In this document: positions 58,943 to 64,000 of the stretch, piece by piece
How positions within the stretch are numbered: position 1 is the stretch's first letter
How the letters are laid out: the number at the start of each line of letters is the position of its first letter
Source: Aureimonas altamirensis
GTDB taxonomy: Bacteria > Pseudomonadota > Alphaproteobacteria > Rhizobiales > Rhizobiaceae
Direction of reading: 5' to 3'
Length of the DNA: 64,000 nucleotides
NCBI RefSeq assembly: GCF_023702225.1
Contig: NZ_JAMQCO010000006.1
Span: forward strand, 62,001-126,000
The notes under the pieces: generated by a model
What the model saw: only the letters and a program-made list of their open reading frames with translations
Databases searched by the model: none
What the model was told of the DNA's origin: nothing
Made by a program: the position numbers and the translations under genes

Positions 58943-58965
58943 AAGACCATCATGCAGATGGTCTT
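58943..58965. promoter_or_regulatory. Perfect hairpin/palindrome in the leader of the MFS-kinase-glpD operon
   Basis: AAGACCATC-ATGCA-GATGGTCTT: 9-bp perfect arms around a 5-nt loop, 66-88 bp upstream of the MFS start. No T-run follows it in the operon direction, so it is not a simple terminator. It could be an operator or an RNA structure bound by the operon's own GlpP-type antiterminator. Confidence 0.6.
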
Positions 58966-59035
58966 ATATCTTCGTCTGCAATTCGATCTTTATCCGCCTG
59001 CCGAAATCCTGTCAATCACCGCGGAGGCGGGTGCA

Positions 59036-59821
59036 TCAACGTTCAGCCGCGGCAAGGATGGCTTCCTGCCGGATTTCCTCGGTAAGACGGGCGCGCAGGG
59101 AGGAGAATTCCGGGCTGGATTTCACCGTGTAGTGACGCGGATGGGGCAGGTCCACGGAGATGATCGACTTGATCCGGCCCGGGCGCGCCGACATGGTGAC
59201 GACGCGCGAGCCGACGAAGATCGCTTCCTCGATGTCGTGGGTCACGAACAGGACCATCTTGTGCTCGCGCTCCCAGATGCCGAGAAGCAATTCCTGCATC
59301 AGGCCGCGCGTCTGGTTGTCGAGCGCGCCGAAGGGCTCGTCCAGAAGCAGGATCTTGGGGTCGTTGGCGAGGGCCCGGGCGATGGCGGTGCGCTGCTGCA
59401 TGCCGCCCGAAAGCTGCTTGGGCCAGTGGTTCTCGAAGCCCTTCAGCCCGACATCGGCAATATACTGGGCGACGATCTCACGGCGCTCGGCCTCGGGAAC
59501 GCGCTTTTCGCGCAGGCCGAAGCCGATGTTTTGCTCGACCGTGAGCCACGGAAAAAGCGTATAGGACTGGAAAACCATGCCGCGGTCCGGGCCCGGCCCA
59601 CGGATTTCCACGCCATCCAGCGTCACGCGGCCGCTCGTCGGCCGATCCAGCCCGGCAACGATGCGCAACAGTGTCGACTTGCCGCAACCGGAGGGGCCGA
59701 GGATGGTGACGAAGTCGTTGGCCGGTACCGTCAGGCTGGTCGGTTGCAACGCCGTGACGGGCGCACCGCCCCGCACGCCGGGAAAGATGCGGCCGACGCC
59801 GTCGATGACGAGTTCGCTCAT
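59036..59821 (-). CDS. ABC transporter ATPase (nitrate/sulfonate/taurine type)
   Basis: A 261-aa ATP-binding subunit of the SsuB/TauB/NrtD group. Walker [12 protein letters not shown] near residue 41, Q-loop [15 protein letters not shown], signature [15 protein letters not shown], Walker [17 protein letters not shown], and the H-loop VTHDIEEA are all intact. ATG at 59821 overlaps the permease stop by 4 bp. Third gene of a binding protein-permease-ATPase operon. Confidence 0.92.
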   Translation of the reverse strand: MSELVIDGVGRIFPGVRGGAPVTALQPTSLTVPANDFVTILGPSGCGKSTLLRIVAGLDRPTSGRVTLDGVEIRGPGPDRGMVFQSYTLFPWLTVEQNIGFGLREKRVPEAERREIVAQYIADVGLKGFENHWPKQLSGGMQQRTAIARALANDPKILLLDEPFGALDNQTRGLMQELLLGIWEREHKMVLFVTHDIEEAIFVGSRVVTMSARPGRIKSIISVDLPHPRHYTVKSSPEFSSLRARLTEEIRQEAILAAAER

Positions 59822-60594
59822 GCGAACCTCCAGGCGAAGACCCAACGGTTGAAGGATTTGAACAGGAAGTCTGAGATGAGCCCGATGATTCCGATGACGA
59901 TGATGCCGAAGATGATCTGCCCCGTCGCCATGAGTGCCTGGCTGTTGATGATCATGTACCCGATGCCGGAGGATGCGCCGATCAGTTCCGCAACGATGAC
60001 GTAGGTCCACGCCCAGCCAAGCACCAGCCGAAGGATCTCGGCGATGTCGGGCGCGTTGGCCGGCATCAGAACCCGTGCGACTACGCCCCTGTCACGGGCG
60101 CCCAGCGTGTATGCCGCCTCGACGAGATCCTGCCGTGTCGAGGCGACCGACCCCGCGACCATCAGCACGATCTGGAAGAAGGCGCCGATGAAGATGACCA
60201 GCAATTTCTGCGTCTCGCCGATACCCGCCCACAGGATCAGCAGCGGCACGAAGGCCGAGGCCGGCAGATAGCGCGCGAAGGAGACGAAAGGCTCCAGCAG
60301 CGCCTCGATGGGCTTGTAGGCGCCCATGGCGATGCCGATCGGCACGCCCAGCGCAGCCGCGACGGCGAAGCCGCCGACGACGCGCCACACCGTCATGCCG
60401 ATATCGTATAGAAAGCCGCGTTGCATGAGGCTCCACCCGTCCGCCAGCATGGTGAGCGGATCGGCAAGGAAGGTGCGCGACACGAAGCCGCCCAGCGTGG
60501 CCACCGCCCAGAGGGCGACGAAGGCCACGAAGAAGGATATGCCGAGGACGACGCGCGTTGTGGCGCCGACCGGCTGAAACGGACGAAGCATCAT
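59818..60594 (-). CDS. ABC transporter permease (SsuC/TauC type)
   Basis: A 258-aa inner-membrane permease with about six helices. The N-terminal span ([20 protein letters not shown]), a [20 protein letters not shown] segment, and the cytoplasmic EAA loop [20 protein letters not shown] near residue 165 are typical of this group. Tandem ATGs at 60594 and 60591. Overlaps the ATPase gene by 4 bp and follows the binding protein by 24 bp. Confidence 0.92.
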   Translation of the reverse strand: MMLRPFQPVGATTRVVLGISFFVAFVALWAVATLGGFVSRTFLADPLTMLADGWSLMQRGFLYDIGMTVWRVVGGFAVAAALGVPIGIAMGAYKPIEALLEPFVSFARYLPASAFVPLLILWAGIGETQKLLVIFIGAFFQIVLMVAGSVASTRQDLVEAAYTLGARDRGVVARVLMPANAPDIAEILRLVLGWAWTYVIVAELIGASSGIGYMIINSQALMATGQIIFGIIVIGIIGLISDFLFKSFNRWVFAWRFA

Positions 60595-60618
60595 GATCCT
60601 GACGGCGCTGAACCTGGC

Positions 60619-61563
60619 CTACTTTATGTACTGATCGTCGTAAAGCGTTGTGACATCCGGCTTTTCGCGGATGACGCCGATCTCCAGAAGCAGGTCTGCC
60701 GCGGCCTCGGAGAAGGTCTTGAACTCACCCTCGAAAAAGGTCGCATTGGCGGCCTTGTCCTGCCAGCGAAGATGCTGTGCCGAGCTGGCGAACTGCTCGG
60801 CCGTCTGGTTCACGTCGGCCCCCATGATCTCATAGGCCTTGTCGGGGTCCGCCGCGATCAGTTCCAGCGCCTCGAAGTAGCTGTCGGCAAGGGCCTTGCC
60901 GGCTTCGGGATTTTCTTCGAGGAAGGCCGGCGTACAGCCCACCGTGTCCATGACGGCCGGGTAATCGAGCGTCGTTGCGAGGATCTTGCCGGAATCGGGC
61001 GCGTCGCGCACCGTCGACAGATAGGGCTCGTAGGTCATGGCGGCGTCGTTCTGTCCGGCAACGAAGGCCTGGGCGGCGGGGCCGGGCTCGAGATTCACGA
61101 TCCGTACGTCGCGCATCGTCATGCCGTTTTCCTTCAGCATCCAGGCCAGCAGGAAGTAAGGAGACGTGCCGGGTGCGGATGCGGCCACCGTCTTTCCTTC
61201 AAGGGCCTTGAAGTCGGCGATGTCTCCGCGGACCGCGATGCCATCGGCGCCATAGGACTTGTCCAACTGGAAGATCTGCGTTGCGGGAACGCCGTTGGCG
61301 CTCCACGCGACCCAGGTTTCCACCGTCGTCGCGGCGCACTGGATATCACCCGAAGCCATTGCGAGATGGCGGCTGGCTTGCGGGATCTTGGACAGGGTTA
61401 CGTTTAGCCCATGCTTCTCGAAGATGCCGGCCTCTTTCGCCAGCGTGAGGGGTGCGAAACCCGTCCAGCCGGAGAAGCCCAGATTGACGTTCGTCTGCGC
61501 CATGGCTGGCGCAGCCGCCAGGGATGCGAACAGGCCTGCCAGAATTCCGTATCGCGCAACCAT
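60619..61563 (-). CDS. ABC transporter substrate-binding protein (SsuA/NrtA/NMT1 type)
   Basis: A 314-aa periplasmic protein with signal peptide (MVARYGILAGLFASLAAAPAMAQ) and an NMT1/SsuA-like fold: LGFSGWTGFAPLTLAKEAGIFEKHG, GDIQCAATTVETWVAWSANG, and GVRGDIADFKALEGKTVA-like AVRGDIADFKALEGKTVA. Ligands of this class include sulfonates, nitrate, taurine and pyrimidine precursors; none can be chosen here. Start at 61563 with GAGGGACCC upstream; an in-frame extension lacks a signal sequence. First gene of the operon, divergent from the GabD-like gene. Confidence 0.9.
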   Translation of the reverse strand: MVARYGILAGLFASLAAAPAMAQTNVNLGFSGWTGFAPLTLAKEAGIFEKHGLNVTLSKIPQASRHLAMASGDIQCAATTVETWVAWSANGVPATQIFQLDKSYGADGIAVRGDIADFKALEGKTVAASAPGTSPYFLLAWMLKENGMTMRDVRIVNLEPGPAAQAFVAGQNDAAMTYEPYLSTVRDAPDSGKILATTLDYPAVMDTVGCTPAFLEENPEAGKALADSYFEALELIAADPDKAYEIMGADVNQTAEQFASSAQHLRWQDKAANATFFEGEFKTFSEAAADLLLEIGVIREKPDVTTLYDDQYIK

Positions 61564-61639
61564 GGGTCCCTCGTTGGTGGATTGCATATGTCTACACATA
61601 ACCAATGTCGCGGCTCCGGATTCAAATCAAGGCCACGGC

Positions 61640-61653
61640 GATCAAATTTGATC
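61640..61653. promoter_or_regulatory. Perfect 14-bp palindrome in the divergent ABC operon / gabD region
   Basis: GATCAAATTTGATC lies 77 bp from the binding-protein start and 106 bp from the dehydrogenase start. A weaker inverted repeat, TATGT-CTAC-ACATA, is at 61587-61600. Both are plausible operators for coordinated control; the regulator is not in the window. Confidence 0.5.
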
Positions 61654-61758
61654 ATTGGATAGGCGTGGACAAAAGATATGCACTTCACATTCGCTCGACC
61701 GCTTTTGCGATCCACGCTTTCAACCCCGCTGCCATCGCACTAGTGTTCGTCGTATCGA

Positions 61759-63258
61759 ATGACAATTGCGCAGGTTGAACAGATGTTGACGTCCAGCAAT
61801 TCCGGCACGGCTACGCTACGGCTCTCCGACCCTAACCTCCTGAAGCAGCAGTGCCTCGTCGATGGCGCATGGCGTGATGCTGCCGGCGGCGAAACGATCG
61901 CGGTGACGAATCCGGCCGATGGATCTTCGGTTGCCCATGTTCCCGTCCTGTCGGCCAGCGAGATCGAGGACGCGATCAAGGCAAGCGCCAGGGCGCAGAA
62001 GGGCTGGGCGGCGCTTGCCGCAAAGGAGCGCGCCGCGATCCTGCGCAAATGGTTCGACCTCATGATCGCGAATGCGGACGACCTTGCCGCCATCATGACG
62101 GCCGAACAGGGCAAGCCGCTGGCCGAGGCGAAGGGCGAGATCACTTATGCGGCGTCGTTCGTGGAATGGTTCGCCGAGGAGGCCAAGCGCGTCTACGGCG
62201 AGACGATACCGGCGCCGGCATCCGACAGGCGCATCACGGTCATACGCCAACCGGTCGGCGTGACGGCCGCGATCACGCCGTGGAACTTCCCGGCGGCCAT
62301 GATCACCCGCAAGGCGGCTCCCGCGCTGGCGGCCGGGTGCAGCATGATCGTGCGCCCGGCGGACCTGACGCCGCTGACGGCGCTGGCGCTGGGCGAACTC
62401 GCGGTGCGGGCCGGCATCCCGGCCGGCGTGCTCCAGATCGTGACGGGCAAGGCGCGGGAGATCGGGGCGGTGCTGACCGCCAGCGAAACCGTGCGCAAGC
62501 TGTCCTTCACGGGGTCCACCGAGGTGGGGCGTCTTCTGATGGAGCAGTGTGCGCCGACCATCAAGCGCATGTCGCTGGAGCTCGGCGGCAACGCGCCTTT
62601 CATCGTCTTCGACGATGCGGACCTGGATGCCGCGGTGGACGGCGCCATGCTGTCCAAGTACCGCAATGCCGGGCAGACCTGCGTTTGCGCCAATCGGATC
62701 TACGTGCAGAAGGGCATCTACGATGCCTTCGCCGAGAAACTGGCCGCGAAGGTGGCCGCGCTCAAGGTCGGCAACGGCACCGAGCCGGGCGTCGCCATCG
62801 GGCCGCTGATCGAGGAAAAGGCCCTCCGAAAGGTGGAGGAGCATATCGAGGATGCGGTTTCGAAAGGGGCCACGCTTCTGTCGGGCGGCAAGCGGCTCGG
62901 CGGCCTGTTCATGGAGCCGGGCATCCTGACGGGCGTCACGCAGGACATGCGCGTATCGCATGAGGAGACGTTCGGTCCGCTGGCGCCGCTGTTCCCCTTC
63001 GATACGGAGGAACAGGTGATCGGCATGGCGAACGACACGATCTTCGGACTGGCGGCCTATTTCTACACGCGTGACTTCTCGCGGTCGGTGCGCGTGGCCG
63101 AGGCCCTGGAATACGGGATCGTCGGACACAATACCGGCATCATCTCCAACGAGGTCGCGCCGTTCGGCGGCGTCAAGCAGTCCGGCCTCGGCCGCGAGGG
63201 TTCGCACCACGGCATCGAGGAATATCTCGAGATGAAGTATGTCTGCAGTGCCGTCTGA
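61759..63258 (+). CDS. gabD: Succinate-semialdehyde dehydrogenase-like aldehyde dehydrogenase (GabD family)
   Basis: A 499-aa ALDH oxidising an aldehyde to the acid with NAD(P)+. The catalytic Glu (LELGGNAPFIVF, near residue 275), nucleophile Cys (NAGQTCVCANRIYVQ, near 309) and EVAPFGGVKQSGLGREGSHHG C-terminus match GabD. One deviation: the cofactor motif KPAE is RPAD here (MIVRPADLTPL near 200). Start ATG at 61759 or 61783; neither has a strong ribosome binding site. The next gene, an iron-type alcohol dehydrogenase, overlaps it by 20 bp, so a hydroxy-acid to semialdehyde to dicarboxylate route is possible. Confidence 0.88.
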   Translation: MTIAQVEQMLTSSNSGTATLRLSDPNLLKQQCLVDGAWRDAAGGETIAVTNPADGSSVAHVPVLSASEIEDAIKASARAQKGWAALAAKERAAILRKWFDLMIANADDLAAIMTAEQGKPLAEAKGEITYAASFVEWFAEEAKRVYGETIPAPASDRRITVIRQPVGVTAAITPWNFPAAMITRKAAPALAAGCSMIVRPADLTPLTALALGELAVRAGIPAGVLQIVTGKAREIGAVLTASETVRKLSFTGSTEVGRLLMEQCAPTIKRMSLELGGNAPFIVFDDADLDAAVDGAMLSKYRNAGQTCVCANRIYVQKGIYDAFAEKLAAKVAALKVGNGTEPGVAIGPLIEEKALRKVEEHIEDAVSKGATLLSGGKRLGGLFMEPGILTGVTQDMRVSHEETFGPLAPLFPFDTEEQVIGMANDTIFGLAAYFYTRDFSRSVRVAEALEYGIVGHNTGIISNEVAPFGGVKQSGLGREGSHHGIEEYLEMKYVCSAV

Positions 63259-64000
63259 CGCCGTCCGGACGGAGGAGGGCGTCTCGCCATTCTCCTTCCG
63301 CACCGTGCCTGCGATGCTGGCCGAATGGGGCGGCGCACGCCGCCTCGGCGGCATGCTGGCGGACTGGCGGCCCGAGAGGAACCTGCTTCTGGTCACCGAT
63401 GCCGGGCTGCACCGTGCCGGCGTGCTGGAGCCGGCCAGGCGCTCTTTGGCCGCCTCCGGTTTCCGCGTCACCGTCTTCGATGCCGTCGTCGCCGACCCGC
63501 CGGAAACCGTATTGCTGGCATGCGTCGACGCTGCGCGGGCGGCGGGCTGCGACATCGTGGTTGGTCTGGGCGGTGGCTCGTCCATGGATGTCGCCAAGCT
63601 GGCCGCCGTGAAGATCGGCTCATCCCAACCGCTTTCCGACATGTACGGCATCGACAGGGTCGTCGGCGCGAGGGTACCGCTGGTGCAGGTGCCGACGACG
63701 GCGGGCACCGGTTCGGAAGCCACAAACATCACCATTCTCACGACCGGCGAGACGACCAAGATGGGCGTCGTTTCCGCCCAGCTCTACGCGGATCTCGTGC
63801 TTCTGGATGCGGAACTGACGGTCGGGCTGCCACCACTGCATACGGCAGCCACCGGTATCGATGCCATGGTGCATGCGATCGAGGCCTATACGTCCCGCCA
63901 CAGGAAAAACCCGTTGTCCGATGCGCTTGCACGCGAGGCCCTGCGGCTTCTGTCCGCCAACCTCGTCGATGCCTGCCGCGACGGGCAAAACCGGCCGGCG
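63239..64000 (+). CDS. Iron-containing alcohol dehydrogenase (3' end outside window)
   Basis: 254 residues visible of a family of about 380. The N-terminal Rossmann-like part shows VVGLGGGSSMDVAKLAA near residue 98 and PLVQVPTTAGTGSEATNITIL near 145, followed by ADLVLLDAELTVGLPPLHTAATGIDAMVHAIEAYTSR carrying the first metal ligands (Asp and His). The later His ligands lie beyond the edge. It overlaps the upstream dehydrogenase by 20 bp (ATG at 63239), implying coupling. A 4-hydroxybutyrate-type oxidation before the GabD step is one possibility. Confidence 0.9.
   Translation, partial: MSAVPSDAVRTEEGVSPFSFRTVPAMLAEWGGARRLGGMLADWRPERNLLLVTDAGLHRAGVLEPARRSLAASGFRVTVFDAVVADPPETVLLACVDAARAAGCDIVVGLGGGSSMDVAKLAAVKIGSSQPLSDMYGIDRVVGARVPLVQVPTTAGTGSEATNITILTTGETTKMGVVSAQLYADLVLLDAELTVGLPPLHTAATGIDAMVHAIEAYTSRHRKNPLSDALAREALRLLSANLVDACRDGQNRPA

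Overview
The window is a high-GC chromosomal segment of an alphaproteobacterium, most likely order Rhizobiales (Hyphomicrobiales). The evidence is the gene order recG / sdhE-mfd, uvrA <> ssb separated by an alphaproteobacterial LexA box (direct repeat GTTC-N7-GTTC), gyrA followed by coaD-ppi-ppi-queA-tgt, and proteins with typical alphaproteobacterial features. The family cannot be fixed from the sequence alone. No rRNA, CRISPR array, phage or insertion sequence was found. One tRNA gene (Pro, anticodon GGG) is present.

Layout. (1) 1-28.9 kb is conserved housekeeping: 3'-truncated recG, sdhE-mfd, a DEAD-box helicase, parE with a small secreted protein, a secreted hydrolase, a 31-aa ORF unit, glnA/glnB, bifunctional nnr, uvrA, ssb, marC-type membrane protein, gyrA, a 42-aa ORF, coaD, two cyclophilins, queA, tgt, ribA and an esterase. 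(2) 28.9-39.2 kb is a catabolic locus: an IclR regulator divergent from a seven-gene operon with a peptide-type ABC importer, an M81 (MlrC-like) peptidase, an M20 amidohydrolase and an amidase. A 19-bp operator-like palindrome lies between them. (3) 39.2-42.2 kb holds tRNA-Pro, a low-GC gap, a small ORF, wrbA, a CinA-like gene and gpt. (4) 42.2-46.9 kb holds a flavin monooxygenase with a strong sigma-54 promoter, its presumptive AcoR-type activator, and a CBS-BON protein. (5) 46.9-52 kb is a hydroxamate-type siderophore uptake operon (receptor, FhuD, fused FhuB) without an ATPase gene. (6) 52-58.9 kb is a tightly packed five-gene operon: MFS transporter, FGGY kinase, GlpD-like dehydrogenase, AGPS-like FAD oxidase and GlpP-family antiterminator. 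Its gene content resembles the uncharacterised ygcS/ygcE/ygcU/ygcP genes of Escherichia coli. (7) 59-64 kb holds a sulfonate/nitrate-type ABC importer divergent from a GabD-like dehydrogenase and a truncated iron-type alcohol dehydrogenase.

The best candidates for something new are the ygc-like operon, whose kinase has lost glycerol-contacting residues and whose leader contains a 23-bp perfect hairpin; a Tgt that has lost three of the four usual zinc ligands; a 182-bp palindromic element between the LexA box and ssb; the sigma-54/AcoR/monooxygenase module, whose activator gene seems to start upstream of any standard start codon; and several tiny ORFs with strong ribosome binding sites.
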